From: Erodium maritimum
Lineage: Eukaryota > Streptophyta > Magnoliopsida > Geraniales > Geraniaceae
Assembly (NCBI GenBank): GCA_963921825.1
Contig: OY997592.1
Span: 60,966,336 to 61,030,335 of the forward strand
Reading direction: 5' to 3'
Length of the DNA: 64,000 nt
In this document: in pieces, positions 34,501 through 46,500 of the stretch
Layout of the letters: every line of letters begins with the position of its first letter
How positions within the stretch are numbered: the stretch's first letter is position 1
The notes under the pieces: model-generated
Databases searched by the model: none
Seen by the model: only the letters and a program-made list of their open reading frames with translations
Told to the model about the DNA's origin: nothing
Program-made: the position numbers and the translations under genes

Positions 34501-37500
34501 CTGCTCCTTTCAGTGGATTAAATGATTTAAACCGTCCAGGTACAGCCGTTGAACATGTTGCTGCGGAAGACATAAGTGTTAGTAAGGTTGATCAAGAAAA
34601 TATAGAGATTGACGAAAGTAAGTCAGGTGAATCATGGGTACAAGGCCTTACGGAAGGGGAATATTCTGATCTCAGTGTTGAGGAGCGCCTAAATGCTCTT
34701 GTTGCAATAATAGGCCTCGCAAATGAAGGGAACTCTATCCGTGCTGTTCTCGAGGTAACTATTTTTTTCATTTTAGTTATTTAACTGATTTTATGTACTA
34801 AGAAGTTCTTACATATTGATAATTGAGTGTGGCAGGAACGTTTGGAGGCTGCAAATGCTCTCAAGAAGCAAATGTGGGCAGAGGCACAGATAGATAAAAG
34901 TAGACAGAAAGAAGAAAATCCGATAAAGTTAGATATTTCACCCTTGATGAGGAGCAAAGCTGAAACACATCCTAATTCTGCGGTGGAGAGTAGTCAAAGT
35001 CCATTGCCTGTTATTGACAGCACAAATAATGAGGCATCCCCAAGTACAGCAGAAAATCCAAAATCGTTTAGTGGTTTACAGAATGTTCGGGATCACCTTA
35101 ATGGGTTTTCAGTTGAAAAGAGCCCGTTAATTCAAGATTTTGCCATGGGTTCAGATAACCACCAACTCATGCAGCAACATGGGCATGCTTCAAAAAGGTC
35201 GCGCTCATTAATGAAGTCTTACATTGCTCACAGAGCAGAAGAAATGTATGTATACCGGTCTTTGCCTCTTGGTCAAGATCGCAGATGTAACCGATACTGG
35301 CAGTTTGTTACGTCTGCTTCTAGAAATGATCCGGGCTGTGGCAGGATTTTTGTTGAGTTACATGATGGGCGTTGGAAGCTCATTGATTCGGAAGAGGTAA
35401 TTGAATCTTGCATAGTTAAGATGTTCTCTTCTGCATTTGCGTTACCCAAATTATTATTTTTTGCATACAATAGAGTTTGTACTAGTTTGCTTATCTGATG
35501 AAGGCTGATCTGAGTTGAAACATTTACTTGTCCTTATCAAGTAATATATGTCTGAAGTAGATCTGAATACGCATTTCTTTATTTCTTGTAGGGTTTTGAT
35601 GCATTATTGACGTCTTTGGATGCACGTGGAGTTCGAGAATCACATTTACGTTTAATGCTGCAAAAGATTGAGATATTATTTAAGCAAAATGTTCGAAAAA
35701 AATTCCAGGGTTCTAAAATTGCTGAACATAATCGATCTTCTGGAGTAACTGCTGAAACGGACATCAGTCCAGATCATGCTATTGGTTTTGACAGTCCTCA
35801 GAGCATGGTATGTGGTATAGATTCTGATCCATCAGAAGCCTTATTTTCTTTCCGAATTGAGCTTGGAAGAAATGGAAATGAGAAGAAAGCTGCCTTGAGA
35901 AGGTATCAAGATTTCCAGAGGTGGATATGGAAAGAATGCTATAACTCAGTAACATTCTGTGCTATGAAGTATGGAAAGAAGAGATGCACACAGCTTTTTG
36001 ACATCTGTGATTTTTGCCTGAACTCTTATCTTTCTGAAGAAACACACTGCTTTTCATGCCATCAGACATTTAGTGGAAGTTTAGATTTTTCAGAGCATGT
36101 GATTCACTGTGAAGAGAAGAAGAAGTTAGATTTGACTTGTGGTCATATTTTAGATTCTTCTCTTCCTGTTAGGATCAGATTGCTCAAAGCCCTGTCATCG
36201 ATCATTGAGGTAATTTGCAATAGCTAATAAAATATCAGCATGTTTAGTGGTATAGTCATAACTATATGTGCATGTAACCTGGTCATGAAATTACATTCTT
36301 AGCCATTGTTTAGCTATATCAGTGATTTTCTATGTGATTTTCAGGTATCTGCTCCATCAGAAGTTGTTCAACCAGCTTGGACAGAAAATCTTAGGAAGAG
36401 TTGGGGGGTAAAGTTAAATGCATCGTCTTCCCCTGAGGAGCTTCTGCAGGTATTAAAATATTTTATGTTACTATCTGTCATGCACTCATGCTCTTTTAGT
36501 TTTGGTCTTTAGCTGATAAAAAAAACTTGTCGTGGGAGTTTCTTTTCTGACCATATGCATGCTTGTGACTCTTACAGTGTGATTGGCTCAGTTATGTGAT
36601 TTTGCAAATTTATTACTACTGGTGGTAATATGGATTTGTTTGATTTTAAGGATCTATCAATAATATACTCTTTATTCCAGATACTGACTCTGTTTGAGAG
36701 TGTTATAAAGAGAGAATGTTTGTCATCAAACTTTGAAACGACAAAGGAGTTGTTGGGCTTCGGTATACATGATATTGCTGATCCTGAATCAGTACCAGTT
36801 CTTCCATGGATACCCCAAACCACTGCAGCTGTGGCTTTGAGGCTCTTGGAACTTGATGCATCTGTTGCCTATGTACAAAGTGAGAAAGCTGAGCCTTGTG
36901 AGGATATGGATGCCAAAGAAGATGTGGTGAGTCTCTCTTTCTCGCACATACATTGTTAATTTGTGTAGTAGCTGCATCATGACTTTGAGGATATCATGGG
37001 TTAGGAACCCTCTCTTGACCATACAATGTGAGAGCTCATGCACTTGGCCACCCATTCTAACTTCTAACATAGTCCTAGCTTATTGTTCCAATTGAGTCCT
37101 AAACTCGACCTTTTCCTTTTAATTTACTCCTGGAGTTATATATTCTGTTCCAATTTATGCTCAAAGTTGAGTTACGTTCCAAAATAGTCTTGAAGTTAAG
37201 CGTTTTGTGCAATATAGTCCTAAAGTTGTGCCTATTTCGTGTCAGTTTAGTCCATGAACTAGACTTACGTATAAACATTTCTCCAAACTCTGAGACTAAG
37301 TTGGAGTATTAGGCCTGATGTTTGTATCTTGATTTCAACACTTGTAGCATATTTCACCATATTGTAGAAGAAATAAGTTATTTTGTATATCCACAGAGGC
37401 ATCTTTCAACATATGCTCCAAGGAATAGCAATGAGATTGGCCCAGAAGTGCATCATGATCATCAGCACATGAAACAAAACAACGGCTACAAGCGTGGTAG

Positions 37501-38080
37501 AGGGGGTCGTGAGCAAGGTCGGGGTAAAAAGTGGCTGAAAAGAGTTTCAGGCTCCAGATCCGACCCTTACAGGCAAAACACGAGTTACAGTGGGAACATA
37601 AACCAAGGAACAAAACAGCAGGGTCAAAGAACAATGGGCCATGGGAGAGGCCGCAGAACAGCTAGGAGAAGACCAGAGAAGAGGGCTGTTGATGAGAGCT
37701 TTTTGGTGGCCCATAATTCCCATACAGTAAGTCCCAAGGGCAGTGGAGAATCACCCCAGAACAACATGCATGACGAATGGGACAACGAAAATATCATTAA
37801 TGGGAACAGCGGAGCAGCAATGGAATATAACGAGAATGATCAAGAAAACTGGGAGCAAGATATGGATGATTCTTCAAATAGGTGGGCGGGGCATCATTTA
37901 ATGGAGGAGATGAGCGATGAAGAATCAGATGGCATGAAGATGGATGAAGGTGAAGAGTCTGAGGGAGATGAGGATGTAATGAGCGAGGGGTCGGATGGAG
38001 AAGAAGACGGCGAAGCCAACAGGATTAGAAGCCATGGATACTGCTTAGAAACTGCAGTTTCAGAAGATTTGAGTGACTGA
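28534..38080 (+). CDS. RLT1: Homeobox-DDT domain protein RLT (RINGLET), ISWI partner
   Basis: Eighteen exons: 28534-28669, 28760-29242, 30679-30725, 30812-31183, 31270-31359, 31467-31631, 31722-31944, 32406-32506, 32751-32837, 32946-33095, 33195-33350, 33801-34010, 34086-34754, 34836-35396, 35592-36209, 36345-36449, 36681-36926 and 37397-38080. All phases join; 1700 residues. A homeodomain lies at ~26-83 (LQMWFCHRRLKDKK). A charged coiled coil spans ~345-480, DDT ~520-590 (FITFADVLGLWPFTLDEF), HARE-HTH ~690-765 (GTVKFAAFHVLSLEG), and a WHIM-type motif ~1095-1150 (GQDRRCNRYWQF). The tail is RGG-like, then strongly acidic. In Arabidopsis RLT proteins join CHR11/CHR17 ISWI remodellers in nucleosome spacing and flowering control. 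Intron 2 is 1.4 kb. Confidence 0.94.
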
Positions 38081-38679
38081 AGGTAACAGTATACACTCAC
38101 CTAATAATTGATGATACATAGTTAGCATTGTGGCTCGGTTAGGGGAAAATTATTTATTCCAAACCCTAGGGAAATGTGTGGGGGTGGGCAGAAATAGTTA
38201 CAAGTAGAGTTAGGGTAGGAGAGAGGTCCGTAGAAGTGTAATATCTGCTTGAGGAGAGGCTAGAGAGGCCTTGGTGATGTGCTTTTATATTATTGATTTG
38301 ATCAATGTGTTATAGAAATCTTTTAAAATAAAGTTCATTTTGACACTAGATGTAGAAGGGTTGGGTTGCTCTCAAATGAATCATTCACCAGATCTGGGTA
38401 ATGCTGAATGTTTCTACCCACTGACATATACTCACAGGCGTTGCTTTCCAGCTTACATAATTTCATTTTCGCTATACAGATACTCAAGTTTTCAAATGAT
38501 TGTAAAATTTTTGTATAAGATTCACACGGGACTTGGAAATTCACATATCATCCAAGTCCCATTCATGTTAGAGAATAGAGAAGAGAAATATCTTCTAATC
38601 AGAACCCATTTTTCAGCACTTGAATACACGAGTCAACTTTTCATGTATTGTTTTGCATGTAGTGGTGGTGCTTGAGTCA
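38081..38679 (+). other. 3' UTR and downstream region of RLT
   Basis: The stretch has no reading frame of note. An AATAAA-like signal (AAAATAAAG near 38326) about 245 bases past the stop could end the RLT transcript. No repeat was recognised. Confidence 0.4.
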
Positions 38680-39880
38680 CCATGTTTCAACTTGTATGCG
38701 GTATTTACAACGAAATACACGTTATTGGCAAATAAGACATATAGTGACCCGAAGCCGGAGTGAGATTTGTGCCGATGCGGAGGAGAGAAGTCGCAGGTGC
38801 AGCTCGCAACCTGATCAGGTTTTACTGGTTGTTGTTGCTAGGCCGGGGAAGAACGTCAAAGCCAAACCATTGGTTTCTTCCCTTCATAGTAAAATAAGGG
38901 TGTTGAAAACTCCGTTCAATACTGATACAAGTTTGTTTCAGTTGAGAACGGGAGCTGGAGGATGCCGGCAGACTGGGTCATCAGAGTGACCGACAGCCGA
39001 TAAGGATCCCCCCAATCTCTTTGGAAGATTTCACGGGCACCATTTCGATTTCCTTTTCGAAACCAGATCTCGTTATCAAAGTTTTGAAATCGAATTCTTC
39101 GATTCAGGATTCCGTGGTCGTTGAGAATCTCGTAAGATCAGATGTTCAGGTTGCTGGGATTCAGGTTGGGCTTGTGCAGATACGTCACTGGAAGAGGTTG
39201 GACCGGATGTGCACGAGCTAGGTGGGCCTAGTTTCTTTGGGCCTAAAGTACCTGCTTGTTGAGCATGCGAGGGATTCTAAACAAGGGTAACTTGGACAGC
39301 AACCACCTGTTCCGTGTTCTTCCCCGTGTTTGGATCCTATTCCGTCTAAGGGTGTGAAGGAAGTGTGTGCCGCAAATTTGGAAAGTTCTCAAATAAGACA
39401 GGGAGCCGAGAATATCGTAATACACGGTGTGAAGCTTCCAGTAAAAGAGCTTCTAAATGTGTCTCCGGGAGTGGTAGATCAATTACAATCTCTTGATAGG
39501 TGGATGGATGCCGTCCTCAAACTTAAGGTCCGTAAGAGAAGGTATAAGTCAACTTTGGTGCCTCCTCCAGATGGTCCTCGCATTAATAATATCATGTCCA
39601 AGACTCGGGCTATAAATCGAGAAAATTTAAGGCTATCAACGATCCGAACCAAACTTCTGATGGCGAGTGGTATGAGGAAGTATGATGGTCTTTCTCTAGC
39701 TGGTAGAAGGACCATGTAGTTCGCTTATGTCAAAAGCAAAAGAGTGTTAGTTGTTTTGTTGCTGGCCTTATTCTGGCTCTCACTTTCTCGTGGTTTCATC
39801 CCAGTGTTCTGGTTTTTTTTTGGCTCTCTCGTCCTTGGAGATTGATCTTCCAATAAATCTCTTGCACTTATCCAAAAAAA
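38680..39880 (+). mobile_element. Dead LINE-like fragment with 3' tail
   Basis: Broken plus-strand frames run through the piece. The longest intact one (39330-39719) is basic near its end and stops just before a 3' terminus. The terminus reads CCAATAAATCTCTTGCACTT, then an A-rich tail at about 39873. That resembles the LINE 3' end at about 60380-60410 (TTAATAAAATTTCTGCACCT then A). The coding part is not clearly a known domain; an ORF1 C-terminal region is the best guess. Confidence 0.4.
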
Positions 39881-40340
39881 ATTGTATGAAAAAAATTAAT
39901 CGAGTTTCAGAGACTAAACAAGAGCCTCTAGGGCATTAGCCGCCACCACACCGCACACGACCTTGCCGCCGGATCGCTCCTCACCGTCAGCGTCGTCATG
40001 TACGCCACCACGTCTATAGTCTCCGCCACCCCCCCGATAGTCTACACCATCGCTTTATGCCTCCGTGTCCAGCGTGGCGTCGATTCGGGTACATCTGATT
40101 TTCGGATTGTTCCCATCTCGTTTTTATTGCCCCTTTCGATTTCCTCCAAATCTATTTGGTCAGTGTTTTTCTCTGCTGAATTATTTTATGGTCCATGAGT
40201 TTTTCCGCTGCGATTATTTTGTTTGCCCGGATTGTTTTTGTATCGAGGAGTATTTGGGGCGGAGCTATTACTGTTTTGTGCATTGGGTTCGTGTGTCTCC
40301 CCCCTGGTTTGTGTTTTACTAAGCTTGTTAGGGGAGTATA
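39881..40340. other. Sequence between two LINE fragments, unclassified
   Basis: Short plus-strand frames only. It may be the 5' part of the next LINE, since the endonuclease frame begins right after it. Confidence 0.3.
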
Positions 40341-42900
40341 TCATCCATTTTGGCCTTGAATTATAGAGGCTTGGGGTCGGATCGGAACCGACAACAACTA
40401 CGAGATTTAGTCCAACGATTGAATCCGAATTTTGTTTTCCTCACTGAAACTTATCATGTGGAAAAAAATCGGACCTATTCCCGACTTACACTACTACGCC
40501 GGAATTTGGGTTTCCATAGGGTACGGGCCTCCTTGTAGAGGGGATAAAGGGAGGAATGCTATTTCTATGGTCCGAACGTTGCAAAAGGAAGGGGAAAAAA
40601 GGGAGGGATCCTATTTCTATGGGCCTCCATGTAGAGGGGGAAAAGGGAGGGATCCTATTTAGTTTTTCATGAGGGTACGAGCGTCCTTGTGCTTGATTTC
40701 ATGCAATCGATCTAATATACGATCAACTCAGGAGGTGTAGTGAACGTCACCATTTTTAACAGGTCGGGGAATCTAGTAAGGAGACCCCTTCTCTCCGTAC
40801 TTGTTTCTTTTCTGCATAAAAGGTCTCTCCTGAATGCTGGGCCAAACTGAAAGGGAAGGGAGTTAGCATGTAGTTATAGTGGCTAGGGGAGCACCAACGG
40901 TATCCCACATATGTTTTGTGGATGACGGCTACATCTTCTGTCCGGTCAACAAGAAGGAAGTCGAGCATCTCCAGAACATCCTCACTGTTTTTGTGAACAT
41001 GTCGGGTCGGCTCATGTGTTGTGCGACCTTGGGCATCTAGGACACCTCTCAAACTTTGATGTATTTGTGAGTTCCGAGTATGATTGGCAGGAAACAAGTC
41101 CAGAGCCTCCAATTCATCCGTGGTCGCCTCCTCACAAAGATTGGAACATGGGATGACCAAATGACCTTGGTTGGGGGAAAGGAAGTGATGGTTCGATCAG
41201 TCCTACAGGCCCTCCCGATCTATGCAATGAGTGTGTTTATGCTGCCTAAGAGTTCGGTCAATTAGATTCATATTTCCCTTGTCCAATATTGGTGGACCGA
41301 TACACCCAGGGCCACGAAACCGATTATCTGACAAGATTGAGCCAAACTTTGTAGGCCGAAGGAGGAGTGTGGGATGGATTTTCGGGATATGCATGATATG
41401 AATGTAGTGTTACTTGCAAAAATGAGATGGAAATTCCTATCTAAACAATCCAGTCTGGTCGCTCGTATCTTCCAAGACCGATACTACCCGAAGGGAGATT
41501 TCCTCACAGCGGAGGCTGGACTCAATCCGAGCCAACTATGGACGGGAGTGAGGGCCACCCAAACCCTCCTACGATAGAGCCTCAAGAGAACCATCGAGGA
41601 TGGTCGTACCACTCTAGTAGAAGGGATCCCATGACTTCTAAGGAATATCCTAGTATACCAGTTCATACCATAGAGACTCAGGGATTGAAGGTATCTGAGC
41701 TTGCGACACACAGAAGTAGGGCATGGGATGTGATCCAACTAGGCCATCTTTTTGCCCCGCCTATAGTACAAGACATTATTCAGGTGCCCCCTATGTCCGA
41801 TTGTTAGGATAAGTGGTATTGGACTCAGAACACGAGAGACACATACACGTGCAAGGAGGGATATAGAGATCTAGCTCGAATTCATGGGCGATTGAGAGTT
41901 ACGAGAGGAGTCACGGTTTGGACGAGATTATGGGACCTTGATATCTAACCCTAGATAAAGGTTTTCTTGTGGAAGGCTCTCTCGGGTACTTTGCAGGTGG
42001 AACCCAACCTCCAAACCTCCAGACTAAATATGCTCCCATTCCGGAGGACTGCCCAGTCTGCCAGACGAATCAAGGAACCACATCCTATCTGTTGTTACAT
42101 TGTCGGTTCGCCTAAGGGGTTCGAGCCAAACACCAACTACAATCTCATATTCTTCTACATCACACACTAGATACTTGGTTGACTCTGATTATGGCACTTC
42201 CAGATATGTGGGTCAAGGAATGGATATGGATGATGCTCTAGGAGATCTAGAAAGCTCGGAATGGAATTGTGTGGGATCAGACACCACAGTCAGTGCATAC
42301 GTTGGATGCCACGGTCCGTAGTCATCTATACAGTTAGAGAGAAGCCCACTCAGGGGTAGTATCGGATAGTGCTACTCCCTGACCGAGAAAGGAGGTTGGC
42401 TGGTCCCCTCCGCCATAGGCCTGGACATCCATAAATGTCGATGGGGCCATTTTCCCAGATACGGGTCAAATGGGTTAGAGCTGGTTATGTAGGGATGATC
42501 GAGGTTGTGTTGTGGAGGGAAACAATGTCACTTTATTGGGGAAGATAGGACTGAAGTTTGCGGAGGCCACGACCATTCTCCGCGCGTTACAATGGACTTG
42601 GGATCAGAGGTGTACCAGTGTTCTAATCCGGAGTTACGCGCAATATGTGGTGAGTCTGATCTTAGGGGTCTACCCCTCTTTACTCACACGTGGGAAGGAT
42701 TATACAAGAATATCGTTCTATTTTGTTATCCCTCGAGGATGTAAAACTCGAATATGTTGCTAGAACAACAAACGATGCAACCCATTGATTGATTCGGGAG
42801 ATCCGTTCTGTGCCTGTCTTATTATGGTCCAGGTTCATTTATGTATTCTTCAAAATTTTAAATAAAATGACTACGAATCATCGTTTTAAAAAAACTTTCA
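40341..42900 (+). mobile_element. Degenerate L1-like LINE (EN, RT, RNase H pieces)
   Basis: Order on the plus strand: an endonuclease start (ALNYRGLGSDRNRQQLRDLV followed by NPNFVFLTET, 40350-40538); reverse transcriptase with FVDDGYIFC in place of FADD near 40910; a post-RT segment with GGKEVMVRSVLQALPIYAMS (41164-41265); MRWKFLSKQSSLVARIFQDR (41422-41490); and an RNase H scrap AEATTILRALQWTWDQRC (42512-42763). Many stops and frameshifts occur, and most of the EN-RT middle is missing. The 3' end (CGTTCTGTGCCTGTCTTATT ... AAATAAAATG) matches that of the LINE ending at 60410. It is an inactive copy of the same clade. Confidence 0.8.
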
Positions 42901-42921
42901 ATATATCATTAATTTATTTAA

Positions 42922-43326
42922 GGGTAAATTACAAATACCTACCCTAAACTTATAACGTTTAACTGATACCTACCCTATTTTTTTAACTGATACCTACTTT
43001 GATGTTTAGTTATATAACAAATAGTCCAAGCCGTTAGTCAAAATAACGAAAATACCCTCAACTACACTTCAATAATTATATAAGAAAAATTATTTAAGAA
43101 ATCACTTGTATATATATATATATACTTATTAAATCACTTCAGTTTTATTTAAAAAATCACTTCATTTTTATTTAAAAAAATCATTGAGGATATTTTCGTT
43201 ATTTTAATTGACAACTTGAACTATTTGTTATATAACTAAACATCGAAATATGTATCAATTAAAAAAAAATTGAGATAGATATCAATTAAACGCTATAAGT
43301 TTGAGATAAGTATTTGTAATTTTTCC
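42922..43326. mobile_element. MULE-like foldback MITE upstream of the phosphorylase gene
   Basis: Left end GGGTAAATTACAAATACCTA; reverse complement of the right end GGAAAAATTACAAATACTTA. The arms stay complementary for over 100 bases (for example TATATAACAAATAGTCCAAG against TTGAACTATTTGTTATATAA). TTTATTTAA (42913-42921) and TTCATTTAA (43327-43335) flank it as a 9 bp target-site duplication with one change, which is the Mutator length. It has no reading frame and ends about 270 bases before the next start codon. Confidence 0.75.
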
Positions 43327-43335
43327 TTCATTTAA

Positions 43336-43595
43336 TCCTCAAAAATAAAAGACAAGACATTTTAATGTTGAGACATGATTTATAAAAATATGGAAAATTG
43401 AAATGAAAGAAAGATATTATCGGGATGGGATAAAACTTAAAAGCAAAAGCAAAGGCGATGGCGGATCACGAGGAAGCACCGTGCTCTGCCCGTGATTTCT
43501 TCTCTCAACGTTCTCTTACGTACGTTCCACTCCATCACTCCCTCTTCTCTCCCTCATTATCATGATCTCTCCTTCTCAATCCTTACTTCGCAACC
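43336..43595 (+). promoter_or_regulatory. Short proximal promoter and leader of the ACT-phosphorylase gene
   Basis: Only ~260 bases separate the MITE from the ATG. The last ~100 are pyrimidine-rich (CTCTCCCTC-type), as plant leaders are. No clear TATA box was seen. Confidence 0.4.
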
Positions 43596-46500
43596 ATGTC
43601 TGTCATCTCTCTGCCTCTCTACGGCGTCGTTCTCGGCGGCCACCGGAGGCTTCCGCTTAAACTCCCGCTCCGCTCCTTGCCTCTGACTGGGTTGCTTCCG
43701 TTCTCGACCTCTTCCCGGAAACACGAGCTCCCGATCCTCTGCCGGAGCAGCGCCGCCGCCCAGGAGGCCGACTCCGGCGCAACAGTGACCCTCTACAACT
43801 CCCCCGACTCGTCCTCCACCGCCGTAGCCGTCCGTGCCCGCAGCCGGATCGGCTCCCTCCAGGTCATCACCCGCGTGCTGAAGGCCCTCGGTCTCCGCAT
43901 CGACGGCGCCACCGTCGAGGTCGAGGGCGATTTCTTCCTCAAGAGGTTCTTCGTCACTGACTCGAATGGGAACAGGGTCGAGGCTCAGGACGATCTGGAC
44001 AGGATACAGAAGGCGTTGCTGGAGGCTATGGGCGGCGAAGCCTCCTCCGCCGCCGGCCCGACGACGAGAGGGGTGGTGGTGAGGAGGGCCGGATTGATGG
44101 GATCTGAGACCGGGGACCAGAGAGTCAAGGTCGAGAGGATGCTCTCCTTGATGGACGGCTTCTCCAGGAACGATCCTGTTCATCTTCAGAAGAATATTTT
44201 GGATCACGTCGAGTTCACGGTCGCCAGATCTAGGTTTAGCTTTGATGATTTTGAAGCTTATCAGGTAACTTCATTCTGACTCTTGGAATTTGAAATGTTT
44301 TGGTCAAAATTAAGAACTCAATCAGAAATTTTGTGTTTGAAGCTCTGCACATTTGACATTTTGAATTTTGGCGGGAATTAGCTGCCATCTTCAACATTTG
44401 GATTTGTGTATAATTATGTATGCTAAAATGCCTTTTGTTTGACTTTCTAAGATTTAACTTATCATCACCTATCTGATTTTGATTTTGATTTTGATTTCAT
44501 GTAGGCTTTGGCACATAGTGTGAGAGATAGGTTGATTGAGCGATGGCATGACACCCAAGTACACTTCAAGAGGAAAGACCCAAAGCGCCTGTACTTCCTT
44601 TCTCTGGAGTTCCTCATGGGTATTCACTTGTTTTTTTTTTTTTTAACTTTTATCTAGGAACTTGAGTAGTGAAAAGTCACGAACACTAAAAATTGAATCT
44701 CTGACCTTTTCAAATAGTCATATCATATGGGACATTTATTTAGGACAAATTGTTCAGGTTTGTGTTTGCCTTCGATATCCTAGATTTGATCATCAGCAAT
44801 TCTCATGCCGTCCATGAACATATGTACCCTTAGTTCATATGTAGAGAATAAATGTTTCATGTCCGGGAATCCACCCCTCCACTCCACCTCTATAATCATA
44901 TGCTTTGGTCTTTCATTTCTGAGGTGCTAACACTTGAATTCGTTTCTGATGTGTCATCATCAGGACGTTCCTTGTCAAATAGTGTTATCAATCTTGGTAT
45001 TCGTGACCAGTATGCTGAGGCTTTAAACCAGCTTGGTTTTGACTTTGAAGTTGTGGCAGAGCAGGTTAGATTTCCTTTATTTCTCTTCCATAGTCATCCT
45101 GCTCTTTCTTCAAATATAGATATTAAGTGTGTACTTTAGAATTCAACGACTGTGATAGAGGATAAGATAGGGTGTATAATGTACTACTCTGGTTTATGTA
45201 CCATACTTGTGCATTTTATCCTTTCTGGTAGTTGCACTTTAAACCCGTCTCCATGAAAAGGCTGTTATAAGTATGTAAAATTGGTAAACTAAGAACATAC
45301 TGACTCTTTTTGTGTTCCCCTGCCACTTCGTTTGTTTCTAATTACTTGTAATGCTCAAGGAAGGTGATGCTGCACTTGGTAATGGTGGGCTAGCTCGTCT
45401 TTCAGCATGCCAAATGGATTCCCTGGCAACTTTGGACTATCCTGCTTGGGGGTATGAAGTCTCTGTGATTCATCTGGGTGACATTTGAGGATGTTTAAAC
45501 TTATCATGACCTCACTATGAGCTTTTCTTGTTTGACTACCTTAATATATCTAAATTTTGCACTCTGCTTCAGATGATTACCTACCACTGTTGTCAGATTT
45601 GTTATGAATGTCTTATTCAAGAACTATGAGTGCCATTTGATGATTGATGTAACTAGCCTTTTCTTGAAAGAATTAGACCTTATTTTTGTTACTAGTAATT
45701 CTTGAAAATTATTATAACTTTTAGGCATATCCCGTTGGAGATGCTCCGAGATAGTGATTTAGTATCACATACTTCTCTCTCTCTCTCCTTTGGTTAGCAA
45801 CAATCGCTTACTTCTCTTATAATGAAACAAATATATGATGACTAACGTAGAGTAAATAACATCATTAATACAACCTTTGTTGGGTCTTTGCTTTTAAGGA
45901 TGGCTGCTTTGATCTTTACATAGACCGACATTAATTTTGTGGGAATTGCTTCTGATTTTGTAGTTATGGACTGCGTTACCAATATGGCCTGTTTCGTCAA
46001 GTCATTTTAGATGGCTTTCAACATGAACAACCTGATTACTGGTTGAATTTTGGGAATCCCTGGGAAATTGAACGGATTCATGTAACATATCCAGTAAAGG
46101 TTTGCAAGTGCCTCTTTCTAGTTTTCTTGCATTGTACTGTACATTATCATTAACTTTAATCAATTAGTTGCCAAAACTTGGTGTATTCAGTATGAATTTG
46201 ATATTTTCCGTTGGATCAGTTTTATGGCACCGTTGAAGAAGTGGAAACCGAGAAAGGAGAGAAACAAAAAGTTTGGGTGCCTGGAGAAATGGTAAAATAG
46301 TAACTTATTGCATGGTCGTTGCCACGTCAATTTAAGTCCATATGCATGGAAATTATTGATAAAAAATGTATATCTTACACCATAGCTTATCTCCTTGTTG
46401 GCAGGTTGAAGCTGTTGCTTACGATAATCCTATACCAGGTTATGGAACAAAGAATACAATTAATCTCCGTCTTTGGGCTGCTAAACCAAGTGACCAATAT

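Noticed and set aside
43560-44207. 215-codon minus-strand frame opposite phosphorylase exon 1
   Set aside because: The strong codon bias of the GC-rich first exon produces this shadow. The plus-strand frame continues into 21 further exons.
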